Shown here: piece by piece, positions 1 to 7,703 of the stretch | Position numbering within the stretch: position 1 is the first letter of the stretch | How the letters are laid out: each line of letters opens with the position of its first letter | Assembly: GCA_023419095.1 (NCBI GenBank) | Contig: JAEZYN010000087.1 | Location: 1-34,608, forward strand | Source: Bacteroidota bacterium | GTDB taxonomy: Bacteria; Bacteroidota; Bacteroidia; Flavobacteriales; Weeksellaceae | DNA: 34,608 nucleotides | Direction of reading: 5' to 3' | The notes under the pieces: model-generated | The model's input: the letters and a program-made list of their open reading frames with translations, nothing else | Database searches by the model: none | Told to the model about the DNA's origin: nothing | Made by a program: the position numbers and the translations under genes

Positions 1-408
1 CAGCTCTACACGCTGGGTTTTGATGTGAGACATTATTTTAATGACGCGTTTAAGCATTTTTATGTCGGCGCAAACATTGCTGCTGCCCGCTACAAAATGC
101 AGAAATACAATTACTGGAGTGACGGGCCTTTTCAATACGAACCCGACGCGCCAATATATGTCACCTCAGATCTTTACCAGGACGGTTACACGTTGTTCCT
201 GGGTGCCGTGGCCGGCTATCAGTGGCAACTGAACCCCAAATGGAATATCGATCTTTTCCTGGGTGGCGGCACTGCACAAAGCTTCTACAAAGGCTTTCAC
301 AAAAAATTAGGCGTTCGTTATGACACAGATCCGGACCGGGAGTACAACCGCAGCGGCGAACTCGTGCCGTACCGTGGCGGAATGATGATCTCATACAAAA
401 TCCGTTAA
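1..408 (+). CDS. Outer-membrane beta-barrel protein, DUF3575-like, C-terminal part
   Basis: The reading frame is open from base 1, so the gene begins before the window; about 135 residues are visible. The first GTG at 25 is internal (the frame reads QLYTLGFD just before it). The protein has alternating aromatic and polar stretches, for example FYVGANIAAARY, LGAVAGYQWQLN and WNIDLFLGGG. It ends SYKIR, a typical barrel C-terminus with aromatic and basic residues. This pattern fits the DUF3575 family of small Bacteroidota outer-membrane barrels, whose function is unknown. The next gene starts two bases after its stop, so the two are probably co-transcribed. The family name is recognition from memory; the barrel fold is inferred from strand periodicity. 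Confidence 0.6.
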   Translation, partial: QLYTLGFDVRHYFNDAFKHFYVGANIAAARYKMQKYNYWSDGPFQYEPDAPIYVTSDLYQDGYTLFLGAVAGYQWQLNPKWNIDLFLGGGTAQSFYKGFHKKLGVRYDTDPDREYNRSGELVPYRGGMMISYKIR

Positions 409-410
409 AA

Positions 411-614
411 ATGGACATTAAAAGCAAAAAATATTGGGTAATAGCCGCCATCACTTTCATCATTCTTTTCCTGATGAATTATCTCGGCAATGACCAGGCT
501 GACAGGCTAGAACGCGCACTCATGACAGCCATCGCCGGCGTCGTGGGCCTTACCATCGGGATGTGGTTTGTGTACCGGAATTCCAAAGACGACACCCACC
601 ACGATTTCGATTAA
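411..614 (+). CDS. Small two-helix membrane protein (67 aa)
   Basis: A 67-residue protein starting two bases after the stop of the upstream barrel gene. Residues 8-25 and 37-55 are hydrophobic and long enough to be two transmembrane helices. They are joined by a short charged loop (GNDQADRLERA), and the tail is acidic and histidine-containing (KDDTHHDFD). There is no signal peptide cleavage site or lipobox. I do not recognise a family or function. The tight spacing and clean translation support it as a real gene, and co-transcription with the outer-membrane protein suggests an envelope role, which is inference only. A palindromic intergenic repeat follows directly after its stop. Confidence 0.6.
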   Translation: MDIKSKKYWVIAAITFIILFLMNYLGNDQADRLERALMTAIAGVVGLTIGMWFVYRNSKDDTHHDFD

Positions 615-720
615 GCTTCTTTTTTGGGCGGACAATTCCCGCTTTCCACTGCAATCTTTTTCCTGTGCCGGCTCCTCGCCGGCCCCCGAAAAAGGATTTC
701 CGTTACAATCGGGGCCGCAG
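615..720. repeat. Palindromic intergenic repeat, copy 1
   Basis: The non-coding stretch between the small membrane gene and dusB contains a perfect GC-rich hairpin, GCCGGC (667-672) / TCCTC loop / GCCGGC (678-683). It is flanked by imperfectly complementary arms (CTTTTTCC against GAAAAAGG). Outer segments repeat in direct orientation (TTTCCACTGCAATC and TTTCCGTTACAATC). The right end, CAATCGGGGCC at 706-716, is the exact reverse complement of GGCCCCGATTG at 1849-1859, the left end of the second copy after dusB. Apparent ORFs across this segment are shadows of the repeat. It resembles short dispersed palindromes I recall from Chryseobacterium genomes, but I cannot verify that here. Confidence 0.6.
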
Positions 721-791
721 ATATTTTCCGGATCGAAACACCAGGCCAGACCGGAAGCAATAGCGTCTGTTTAAACTTACGCAAACCCTCC

Positions 792-824
792 TTGCCGACA
801 GTTTCGCCATATTTGGTATCTTTG
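792..824 (+). promoter_or_regulatory. Bacteroidota-type promoter of dusB
   Basis: A perfect TAnnTTTG -7 box (TATCTTTG, 817-824) lies 22 bases after a TTG (792-794), within the usual spacing for the Bacteroidota primary sigma factor. Only four bases separate the box from the dusB ATG at 829, so transcription would start at or within a few bases of the start codon, implying a leaderless or near-leaderless mRNA. Confidence 0.6.
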
Positions 825-828
825 CCCC

Positions 829-1818
829 ATGATAAAAATCGGGAATATAGAGCTGCCGGAATTTCCGCTGCTGCTAGCACCAATGGAAGATGTTTCGGAT
901 CCGCCATTCCGCCGGCTATGCAAACTGCATGGCGCAGATCTGATGTATTCCGAATTTATTTCCTCCGAAGGCTTGATCCGCGACGCGATGAAAAGCCGTA
1001 AAAAACTCGATATTTTCGATTACGAAAGACCCGTGGGAATCCAGATTTTCGGCGGCGATGAAGAAGCGATGGCGCTTTCCGCAAAAATCGTCGAAGCTGT
1101 AGAACCCGATTTGGTAGATATCAATTTCGGCTGTCCGGTAAAAAAGGTGGTTTGCAAAGGTGCCGGCGCGGGGGTCCTGAAAGATATCGATCTTATGATC
1201 CGCCTTACAAAAGCTGTCGTGAATTCCACGCATCTGCCTGTCACCGTAAAAACGCGCCTTGGCTGGGATAGCGAAGGCATCAACATCATGGAAGTGGCCG
1301 AAAGACTGCAAGACGTTGGCGTGAAAGCGCTTACAATCCACGCCCGGACACGTGCGCAAATGTATAAAGGCGAAGCCGACTGGAATTACATTCACGCCGT
1401 AAAGAACAATCCAAATATTGAAATTCCGATCTTCGGTAACGGAGACGTAGATTCTCCGCAAAAAGCCCTCGAATACAAACAGAAGTACGACTGTGACGGC
1501 ATCATGATCGGGCGCGGCGCTATTGGTTATCCCTGGATCTTCAATGAAGTGAAACATTTCTTCGCGACCGGCGAAATTTTACCTGAACCTACCGTCACAG
1601 ACCGCCTTCTGGCCGTGCGCCAACACGCCGAATGGAGCGCCGAATGGAAAGGTGAAAGACTCGGACTGATAGAGATGCGCCAGCATTACAGCAACTATTT
1701 CCGCGGAATCCCGCACTTTAAAGATTTCCGCAGAAAGTTTTTAGAGGTTTTCACGCTCGAAGAAATGGATGGTGTGATCGCAGAGGCTGCTGATTTTTAC
1801 CGTGAATTTTCTTATTAA
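829..1818 (+). CDS. dusB: tRNA-dihydrouridine synthase DusB
   Basis: An FMN-dependent enzyme that reduces specific uridines in the tRNA D-loop to dihydrouridine, using NAD(P)H. The 329-residue length is typical. The N-terminal LAPMEDVSDPPFR and the NFGCPVKKV motif with candidate catalytic C102 match the Dus family. TVKTRLGWD, TIHARTRAQMY and GDGIMIGRGAIGYPW-like segments build the FMN-binding TIM barrel, and a helical C-terminal tRNA-binding domain follows. The start at 829 gives the usual N-terminus (MIKIGNIELPEF), even though the promoter box lies only four bases upstream. The gene stands alone between two related palindromic repeats. Assignment to DusB rather than DusA or DusC rests on overall pattern. 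Confidence 0.93.
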   Translation: MIKIGNIELPEFPLLLAPMEDVSDPPFRRLCKLHGADLMYSEFISSEGLIRDAMKSRKKLDIFDYERPVGIQIFGGDEEAMALSAKIVEAVEPDLVDINFGCPVKKVVCKGAGAGVLKDIDLMIRLTKAVVNSTHLPVTVKTRLGWDSEGINIMEVAERLQDVGVKALTIHARTRAQMYKGEADWNYIHAVKNNPNIEIPIFGNGDVDSPQKALEYKQKYDCDGIMIGRGAIGYPWIFNEVKHFFATGEILPEPTVTDRLLAVRQHAEWSAEWKGERLGLIEMRQHYSNYFRGIPHFKDFRRKFLEVFTLEEMDGVIAEAADFYREFSY

Positions 1819-1848
1819 GCACTGAAGTTGTTCAGTTGCGAAATACCT

Positions 1849-1938
1849 GGCCCCGATTGCAGTTTCGTCTGCAAGACGAGACGGAAAGCGTCTAGTCTGT
1901 GGGACGAGAGGCTCCTTAATAGCTGTAACTTTCGGGGC
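1849..1938. repeat. Palindromic intergenic repeat, copy 2
   Basis: This is the second member of the repeat family, after dusB and in the opposite orientation to copy 1. It begins GGCCCCGATTGCAG (1849-1862), whose first 11 bases are the reverse complement of 706-716, and ends CTTTCGGGGC near 1938. Inside are CGTCT (1866-1870) and two tandem AGACG units (1874-1883) that can pair with it, followed by a GGAAAGCG segment also found (reverse-complemented) in copy 1. No coding potential is visible. It may act as a transcription-end structure, or may simply be a mobile intergenic palindrome. Confidence 0.5.
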
Positions 1939-1971
1939 AGAAACCCAACTAATCATTAAAATATTTTTTAA

Positions 1972-2880
1972 ATGCTTAGAGCAAATCACGTCACCAAAAC
2001 TTACAACGCCGGTAAAAAGCTGGCGCTTGAAGATTTCTCGATTGAGGTGCCGGAAGCGAGTATCTATGGGCTTCTGGGCCCAAACGGTGCCGGTAAGACA
2101 ACTTTTATCCGAATCATCAACCAGATTACTCAGGCCGATTCCGGCGAAGTCTTCATAAACAGCCAAAAACTCAATCCTGACCATATCCGGCAGATCGGTT
2201 ACATGCCGGAGGAGCGCGGTCTGTATAAAAACATGTCAGTTGGTGACCAAATTCTGTATTTCGGCGAACTGAAAGGCATGAGTAAAACTGATGCGCTGGC
2301 GCAGGCCAAATATTGGTTTGAGCAGTTGCAGATCGACCAGTGGTGGAAGAAAAAACTCAGCGAGCTTTCGAAAGGCATGGCGCAGAAAATTCAGTTTGTA
2401 GTGACTGTGTTGCACCGCCCGAAACTTTTGATCCTGGACGAACCTTTCTCGGGTTTTGACCCGGTGAATGCAAATCTGATCAAAGACCAGATTCTTCACT
2501 TAAAAAAGAACGGAACCACCATTATTCTCTCGACTCACCGTATGGAAAGCGTGGAAGAAATGTGCGATTCTGTAGCGCTGATCAACCATGCGAAGAAAGT
2601 TTTAGACGGCAAAGTCTTCGACGTGCGCGAACAGTTTAAGAAAAATATTTTTGGTGTGACGCTGAGCGAAGTGAATATGGAGAGTCTGGAAAATTTTAAA
2701 AATCAATTTGAAGTAACCAATTTTACAGAGCGAAATAACCTGATTTCTTTTGATCTGAAAACTGGTAACGAGCAGAATCTTTTGCTGAATGAACTGCTGA
2801 AAGTCGGGAAAATCCGGACGTTTGATGAGAAGATACCGAGCATGAACGAAGTTTTCATCAACGCTGTCGCAAGCCGTTAA
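1972..2880 (+). CDS. ABC transporter ATP-binding protein, NatA type
   Basis: The ATPase subunit of an export-type ABC transporter (302 aa). Walker A GPNGAGKT is at residues 36-43, a Q-loop region around IGYMPEERGLY at 75-85, signature LSKGM at 132-136, Walker B LLILDEP at 152-158, and the switch histidine H189 in LSTHR. The region after about residue 215 fits the accessory domain (DUF4162) found at the C-terminus of NatA/CcmA-like ATPases. The permease gene follows 88 bases downstream on the same strand, so the two are a pair. NatA family members energise export of ions, drugs or lipids; the substrate here cannot be read from sequence. The start ATG is preceded by an AT-rich leader with no Shine-Dalgarno site. 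Confidence 0.9.
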   Translation: MLRANHVTKTYNAGKKLALEDFSIEVPEASIYGLLGPNGAGKTTFIRIINQITQADSGEVFINSQKLNPDHIRQIGYMPEERGLYKNMSVGDQILYFGELKGMSKTDALAQAKYWFEQLQIDQWWKKKLSELSKGMAQKIQFVVTVLHRPKLLILDEPFSGFDPVNANLIKDQILHLKKNGTTIILSTHRMESVEEMCDSVALINHAKKVLDGKVFDVREQFKKNIFGVTLSEVNMESLENFKNQFEVTNFTERNNLISFDLKTGNEQNLLLNELLKVGKIRTFDEKIPSMNEVFINAVASR

Positions 2881-2968
2881 AAGTAAACTGTTTAGCCAAG
2901 ACCGCTCACAGTAGAGCACTGAGAATTTTAATAAAAGAAATCTATTAAGAATCGATTTTTAATCTGAA

Positions 2969-4285
2969 ATGAAAAATATTTTCCTCATAACAAAACGTGA
3001 ATATCTGACGCAGGTAAAGAAGAAATCTTTCATTATTCTGACGCTGCTGGCGCCGGTTCTAATGATCGGTTTCGGTGTACTGATCGCGTTTATGTTCAAA
3101 GCTAATGAAAGCCAAAGTACCTTTAACGTCATCGATAAAAGCGGGCTTTTCATCCCGAAACTGAAAAGCGATGAGTCCTTGAAATACGTTTTCGTGCCTC
3201 AGGAGAATGAGAGGGCACTCACCGCCACGCTGAAAGATATGGAAGGAATCGAAGGGTTGCTGATCATTCCCGAGCTGCAGGAGAATGATTTTGAAAAGCT
3301 TCAAAACAACACCAAACTGCTGATCAACAAGAAGATCGGCATGGATACTAAACAGCGTGTGACGAAAGATTTAACGGACGTCATCAAACAGGAAAAAATA
3401 AAAACGCTGGGCATTTCTCAGGACCAAATCGTGAATCTAGACAAAAGTTTTGCACTGAAAACCGAAAATGTGGTAGATAAGAAACAGGCAGATACCGACC
3501 TCGATTTTGGTGTGCGTTCGGGCCTCAGCATGGTGCTGATGTACGCCGTCTTCATGTTTATCATCATTTATGGTGTGCGTGTGATGCGCAGCGTTCTGGA
3601 GGAAAAAAACAACCGCGTGGTAGAAATCATCATCTCATCTGTGAAGCCTTTTGAACTGATGATGGGTAAAATCCTGGGTGTAACGATGGTTGCACTGACG
3701 CAATTTGGCATCTGGATTACGATGTCTGTATTGGGTGCAATCTTTTTAAATACAGGTTTCGCTGCGATGCAGAATAATGTTGGTGCAGGCGCAGAATCTG
3801 CCGAGGTGATGGAGAAATTTGACTTTAAACAAATCGCCGGCGAAATTTCGCATACGCTATTAGACATGAATTTCGCGCTGATCATTTTCGTGTTCATCGT
3901 TTTCTTCCTGTTGGGCTATATTTTTTACAGCTCGATGTACGCGGCGATCGGTTCGGCGGTGGACAATGAAACCGAAACGCAGCAGTTCACGCTGTTTGCC
4001 ATCATCCCGCTGATGCTGGGCATGTACGGCAGTTTCACGATTATGAATAATCCGGAAGGTCCGCTCGGGTTTTGGCTTTCGATTATTCCTTTCACCTCAC
4101 CCGTGGCTATGATCGCGCGGATTCCGTTTGGCGTCCCAGCCTGGCAGATCGTACTTTCAATGCTGTTGCTGGTGGTTTCGACGCTGCTGATGATTTATAT
4201 TGCGGCGAAAATCTACCGCGTCGGTATTCTGATGTACGGAAACAAAGCGAGCGCGAAGGAGATATGGAAGTGGATCAGGAGCTAA
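2969..4285 (+). CDS. ABC transporter permease, NatB/ABC-2 type
   Basis: The membrane subunit (438 aa) partnering the preceding ATPase. The N-terminal KREYLTQVKKKSF is the usual cytoplasmic amphipathic entry of ABC-2 permeases. One transmembrane helix follows (about 20-45), then a large extracytoplasmic domain up to about residue 175. A cluster of further helices comes next, with the conserved segment RSVLEEKNNRVVEIIISSVKP on the cytoplasmic side of the first. The C-terminal part contains FFLLGYIFYSSMYAAIGS and PFTSPVAMIARIPFG, characteristic of the NatB/YhaP group. Length and topology are normal. Function (export of sodium, a drug or a lipid) is known for the family only in general terms. Confidence 0.88.
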   Translation: MKNIFLITKREYLTQVKKKSFIILTLLAPVLMIGFGVLIAFMFKANESQSTFNVIDKSGLFIPKLKSDESLKYVFVPQENERALTATLKDMEGIEGLLIIPELQENDFEKLQNNTKLLINKKIGMDTKQRVTKDLTDVIKQEKIKTLGISQDQIVNLDKSFALKTENVVDKKQADTDLDFGVRSGLSMVLMYAVFMFIIIYGVRVMRSVLEEKNNRVVEIIISSVKPFELMMGKILGVTMVALTQFGIWITMSVLGAIFLNTGFAAMQNNVGAGAESAEVMEKFDFKQIAGEISHTLLDMNFALIIFVFIVFFLLGYIFYSSMYAAIGSAVDNETETQQFTLFAIIPLMLGMYGSFTIMNNPEGPLGFWLSIIPFTSPVAMIARIPFGVPAWQIVLSMLLLVVSTLLMIYIAAKIYRVGILMYGNKASAKEIWKWIRS

Positions 4286-4378
4286 ATGATTTTAATCACC
4301 CAGGTATTTTTTTTCCGATTGATGGTATTATTTTCTGTAATTTGGCTGAATTGACAGTTTCACTCATTTAAATCCTTT

Positions 4379-5053
4379 ATGAAAAAATATTTCCTGATTA
4401 TACTGGGAGTTTTATTGTTAAACTCGTGTGCTACCACGCTTCTTACAGACAAAAACGTCGGCCCTTCAGACGTTAAAAATATTTCATACCACGAACCGAT
4501 TTCGTTCATCAACCTGATTGAAAAAGGAAATCAGGCTAGACTGAATGATTCGCTTTCTCAGGTTTCTACGGTAATTTTAGATTCAATCATCCGACATTCC
4601 AACCAGCCGATGGTCAGCAAAAAATTAGATCTCACCGAGCAGAAACTTAAAATGCGTCTGGAAAATGACTTGCTTAAAACCGTGAGTGAAATCAGGAAAG
4701 TCAATAAATTAGAAGCTGTGAAAACTACAGCTTTAATGGACTCGGTGGTTAAAAGCGAAAATCAGCGGTTTGCCCTCTTTGTAATTAATTCCGGTTTTGC
4801 GCGAAGAAAGAACAATTACGGCAATCAAATTATGAAAGGAATTGGCGTAGGAATTCTAACGATGGGTATGTATACACCCGTTCCTATAAAATCTACAACT
4901 TCTACCTACGCGATGATTTATGATGCGCATAAAAGTTCGGTGGTTTTCTTTAATTACCTTCCCGCAATCGAAAGATCTCCGGTGGATAAAAAGAACATGA
5001 GTAACATTTACTCTCTTCTTTTCGATAAATATTACAATGCAGAAAAAAAATAG
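4379..5053 (+). CDS. Hypothetical lipoprotein (224 aa)
   Basis: The N-terminus MKKYFLIILGVLLLNSC is a clear lipoprotein signal, with the lipidated cysteine at residue 17. The residues after the cysteine (ATTLL) lack the acidic surface-export signal known from Bacteroidota lipoproteins, so a periplasm-facing anchor is more likely. Residues 60-125 look helical and charged. A short glycine-rich hydrophobic stretch (IGVGILTMGMYTPVP) lies near residue 160, and the C-terminus YNAEKK is hydrophilic. I recognise no domain. The gene is 93 bases after the ABC permease and ends at a bidirectional terminator, so it could be the last gene of the transporter operon, but no function follows from that. Confidence 0.7.
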   Translation: MKKYFLIILGVLLLNSCATTLLTDKNVGPSDVKNISYHEPISFINLIEKGNQARLNDSLSQVSTVILDSIIRHSNQPMVSKKLDLTEQKLKMRLENDLLKTVSEIRKVNKLEAVKTTALMDSVVKSENQRFALFVINSGFARRKNNYGNQIMKGIGVGILTMGMYTPVPIKSTTSTYAMIYDAHKSSVVFFNYLPAIERSPVDKKNMSNIYSLLFDKYYNAEKK

Positions 5054-5081
5054 ATAACTGCAGAAAAATTTAGTGTCAATA

Positions 5082-5115
5082 AAAAATCCCATCAAACTGA
5101 ATTGATGGGATTTTT
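5082..5115. terminator. Bidirectional rho-independent terminator
   Basis: The perfect stem ATCCCATCAA (5086-5095) / TTGATGGGAT (5102-5111) has a six-base loop. It is flanked by AAAA on the left and TTTT on the right, which extend the stem and supply a T-tract on either strand. It lies between two convergent genes (lipoprotein on plus, barrel protein on minus), so it can stop transcription from both sides. Confidence 0.85.
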
Positions 5116-5135
5116 GTAAATATTTAAGTTTTTAT

Positions 5136-5792
5136 TTACTGAAAAATATAACACAGCCCAACGCTGAAAACCTGCTCGGTCTTGCGCTTTGCAATGTTCG
5201 GATCGCTACCGTTCTCAGTCATAAGACCTTTGTAGGTATTGCTGAGCCCGAAATCGTAACGGCCAGCAATTTCAAGCTGGCGTTTGAATGAAAAACCTAC
5301 TCCTATGCCCAGCGCAAAATTGAAAGATGAAGCTTTACCGTTTACATCGCCTTCACCTTCCACGGTGTAGCGTTGCTGCGCATTTTTAATGTTTTGGCTC
5401 ATCAGAAAATTAAACTTCGGTCCCGCCATTGCAAAAAATTCAGATTCCGCTTCGGAAAAATAACCTTTAAAATAAACAGGTACGCTGATGTAATTATTGG
5501 CGTACACTGCGTCATAGCCCGGATTATCTTTGGCATCTTTATCCTTTCCGGTTTCGCCGGCACCCAGATATTCAACGCCGGGCTGCAGATAAAACTGGTC
5601 GTTGCTGTCCACCGGAATCAAAGCCAAAACACCTACAAATCCCGAGTAGATCGGTCCCGAAGGATTGTGGGCATTGGTCACCCGTGAATAGGTTCCGCCG
5701 CCGGTAACACCGAAACGCGTGCTGCGGAGATCAATCTGCGCCGCCGCAAAAGTGGCCGCGCAGAGTGCTGAACTGATTAGTAGTTTTTTCAT
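5136..5792 (-). CDS. Outer-membrane beta-barrel protein, PorT-family-like
   Basis: A 218-residue exported protein. The signal peptide is MKKLLISSALCAATFAAAQ, with probable cleavage after the alanine run. The mature part alternates in barrel fashion: FGVTGGGTYSRVT, YLQPGVEYLG, ISVPVYFKGYF, FFAMAGPKFNFLMSQN, FNFALGIGVGFSF, LEIAGRYDFGLSN and terminal FSVGLCYIFQ, ending in an aromatic residue and Q. This fits the porin-family / PorT-like eight-strand barrels common in Flavobacteriia. The gene begins 19 bases after the sucD stop, so it is probably read through from the sucD transcript, although the two have no obvious metabolic link. Substrate or partner is unknown. Confidence 0.8.
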   Translation of the reverse strand: MKKLLISSALCAATFAAAQIDLRSTRFGVTGGGTYSRVTNAHNPSGPIYSGFVGVLALIPVDSNDQFYLQPGVEYLGAGETGKDKDAKDNPGYDAVYANNYISVPVYFKGYFSEAESEFFAMAGPKFNFLMSQNIKNAQQRYTVEGEGDVNGKASSFNFALGIGVGFSFKRQLEIAGRYDFGLSNTYKGLMTENGSDPNIAKRKTEQVFSVGLCYIFQ

Positions 5793-5811
5793 ATTTGTGT
5801 GTGTGTTGTTT

Positions 5812-6684
5812 TTAGCCTAAAACTTTGGCAACGGTAGAACCGATTTCAGCCGGTGAGTCCACTACATTGATTCCGTTTTCACGCATGATCGCCATCTTAG
5901 CCTGTGCAGTATCTTCGTCGCCTCCTACTATAGCACCTGCGTGACCCATTGTACGGCCTTTTGGTGCAGTCTGGCCAGCGATGAAACCTACCACCGGTTT
6001 TTTCGAACCGCTTTCCTTGTACCATCTGGCAGCTTCAGCTTCGAGATTACCACCGATTTCGCCGATCATCACGACAGCTTCGGTTTCAGGATCGTTGATG
6101 AAAAGCTCAAGCGCTTCTTTCGTTGTAGTTCCGATGATCGGGTCGCCACCGATTCCGATCGCAGTAGAAACGCCATAACCGGCTTTCACTACCTGATCAG
6201 CAGCTTCATACGTTAAAGTTCCCGATTTCGAAACGATGCCGACTTTACCTTTTTTGAAAACAAAACCTGGCATAATACCGATTTTCGCTTCATCAGAAGT
6301 GATGATTCCCGGGCAGTTGGGCCCGATCAGGCGGGTTTCGCGGTCAGCGATGTATGCTTTTACCTTCACCATATCTTCTACCGGAATTCCTTCCGTGATG
6401 CAAACGATCACTTTAATTCCGGAATCTGCAGCTTCCATAATAGCGTCAGCAGCAAATGCAGGCGGCACAAAAATAATCGAAACATTGGCTCCTGCCTTTT
6501 CCACTGCGTCTGCAACGGTATTGTACACTGGTTTTCCCAGGTGCTCCGAACCACCTTTTCCAGGGGTTACTCCGCCTACTACATTGGTTCCGTACTCGAT
6601 CATCTGCTGTGCATGGAAGGTTCCCTCGTTACCGGTAAACCCCTGTACAACTACCTTAGAATCTTTGTTTACTAATACTGACAT
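5812..6684 (-). CDS. sucD: Succinyl-CoA synthetase (succinate-CoA ligase), alpha subunit
   Basis: The TCA-cycle enzyme subunit that binds CoA and carries the phosphohistidine during interconversion of succinyl-CoA and succinate with nucleotide synthesis. At 290 residues it is full length. The CoA-binding start is GFTGNEGTFHAQQM, the middle carries GPNCPGIITSDEAKIGIMPG, and the active-site histidine is H248 in TMGHAGAIVGG. The beta subunit gene (sucC) is not adjacent, which is common in Bacteroidota. The gene follows the lpxD-like gene by 86 bases, and a TAAATTTG box in that gap could give it its own promoter. Its start has an A/T-rich leader. Confidence 0.97.
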   Translation of the reverse strand: MSVLVNKDSKVVVQGFTGNEGTFHAQQMIEYGTNVVGGVTPGKGGSEHLGKPVYNTVADAVEKAGANVSIIFVPPAFAADAIMEAADSGIKVIVCITEGIPVEDMVKVKAYIADRETRLIGPNCPGIITSDEAKIGIMPGFVFKKGKVGIVSKSGTLTYEAADQVVKAGYGVSTAIGIGGDPIIGTTTKEALELFINDPETEAVVMIGEIGGNLEAEAARWYKESGSKKPVVGFIAGQTAPKGRTMGHAGAIVGGDEDTAQAKMAIMRENGINVVDSPAEIGSTVAKVLG

Positions 6685-6747
6685 GTTTATGTTTTTTTAT
6701 TTTATTTAAATTTAAAAATACTTTACCTCTATAAGCTCAGGCGAATA

Positions 6748-6755
6748 CAAATTTA
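6748..6755 (-). promoter_or_regulatory. Candidate -7 box for sucD
   Basis: On the minus strand this reads TAAATTTG, matching TAnnTTTG, in the gap between the lpxD-like gene and sucD, about 63 bases upstream of the sucD start. I found no TTG at the expected -33 position, so it is a partial match. Confidence 0.4.
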
Positions 6756-6770
6756 CGATTACTCGTTTTA

Positions 6771-7670
6771 TTAAAGGTTCTTTAGCTTGACCTCCTTCCT
6801 TAAATACTGCTTAAATTCCTCTGCAATCGGTCCGAAATAAGTTCCTTTTTTCAGGTCCCGGTTTACGCCACATTTGGCCAGAAGCACTGTTCCGCTTTCG
6901 ATCCGAACACCGGACGCCATGCCGACCTGTCCCCAAATGGTGACCTCATCTTCAATGATGCAGCAGCCTGCGATACCGGTTTGAGATGCAATGAGAACCT
7001 TTTTTCCGATAATCGTGTCATGGCCTATCTGAATCTGATTGTCCAGCACCGAACCTTCGCCAATTACTGTAGAATCTGTAACGCCGCGATCAATGGTACA
7101 GTTATTCCCGATCTCGACATGATCTTCGATCACGACATTTCCGACTGAAACCAGTCTGTCAAAGCTGCCTTTAAGTTTTCGGTAATAAAATGCGTCGCCG
7201 CCTAAAACAGTTCCGCTTTGTATGATGACATTATCGCCAATAACTGTGCGGTCACCGATGACTACATTCGGGAAAATAATACAGTTTTTACCGATCTTCA
7301 CGTCGTTGCCGATCACGACTGAGGGATGAATCTGCGTGCCGTCACCTACTTCGATATCGTGAAGTTCTTCAGCGAAATTATAGATCCGCGTAAAATGCTG
7401 ATTAATCAGATTAAAATCACGAAAAGGATCATCCGAAATAATCAGAGCTTTGCCTTTTGGGCACGCAACTTCCCTATCGATCAGAATCACTGTGGCCGCA
7501 GAATTAAGCGCTTTGTCATAGTATTTCGGATGATTGACGAAGACAATATCTCCAGTTCTAACCCTGTGAATTTCATTTGTCCCCAAAACCGCAAAATCTG
7601 GTTCTCCAACATAACGCGCGGCGACCAAATCTGCAATTGTTTTTAAGGTTTGAGGTTTGTTAAAAGTCAT
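6771..7670 (-). CDS. LpxD-like acyltransferase paralogue (left-handed beta-helix)
   Basis: A 299-residue protein with an N-terminal LpxD-type uridine-binding domain (residues 1-100) and hexapeptide-repeat strands from about 105 to 270. The latter include VVIGNDVKIGKNCIIFPNVVIGD and IEIGNNCTIDRG-like turns. The catalytic histidine of LpxD is kept (H217 in QIQIGHDTIIG). The SDGFGF segment of true LpxD is replaced by GGDAFYYR at about 158-164, and the protein is 45 residues shorter than the LpxD at 10525-11559. It therefore probably acylates a nucleotide-linked amino sugar with a different acyl or sugar preference. It sits 33 bases after efp, in the lipid A operon. A second LpxD homologue at this place is, as I recall, usual in Flavobacteriia; its exact reaction is unclear. 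Confidence 0.8.
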   Translation of the reverse strand: MTFNKPQTLKTIADLVAARYVGEPDFAVLGTNEIHRVRTGDIVFVNHPKYYDKALNSAATVILIDREVACPKGKALIISDDPFRDFNLINQHFTRIYNFAEELHDIEVGDGTQIHPSVVIGNDVKIGKNCIIFPNVVIGDRTVIGDNVIIQSGTVLGGDAFYYRKLKGSFDRLVSVGNVVIEDHVEIGNNCTIDRGVTDSTVIGEGSVLDNQIQIGHDTIIGKKVLIASQTGIAGCCIIEDEVTIWGQVGMASGVRIESGTVLLAKCGVNRDLKKGTYFGPIAEEFKQYLRKEVKLKNL

Positions 7671-7703
7671 TTTCTATTGAAATTCAAGTGGTTAAATGCA
7701 AGC

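Noticed and set aside
611..1001. Overlapping ORFs on both strands between 563 and 1001
   Set aside because: They run through the palindromic repeat and into dusB in other frames; no family resemblance and no leader.
4072..4371. 99-residue plus-strand ORF overlapping the end of the ABC permease
   Set aside because: It lies mostly inside the permease gene in another frame; no recognisable domain.
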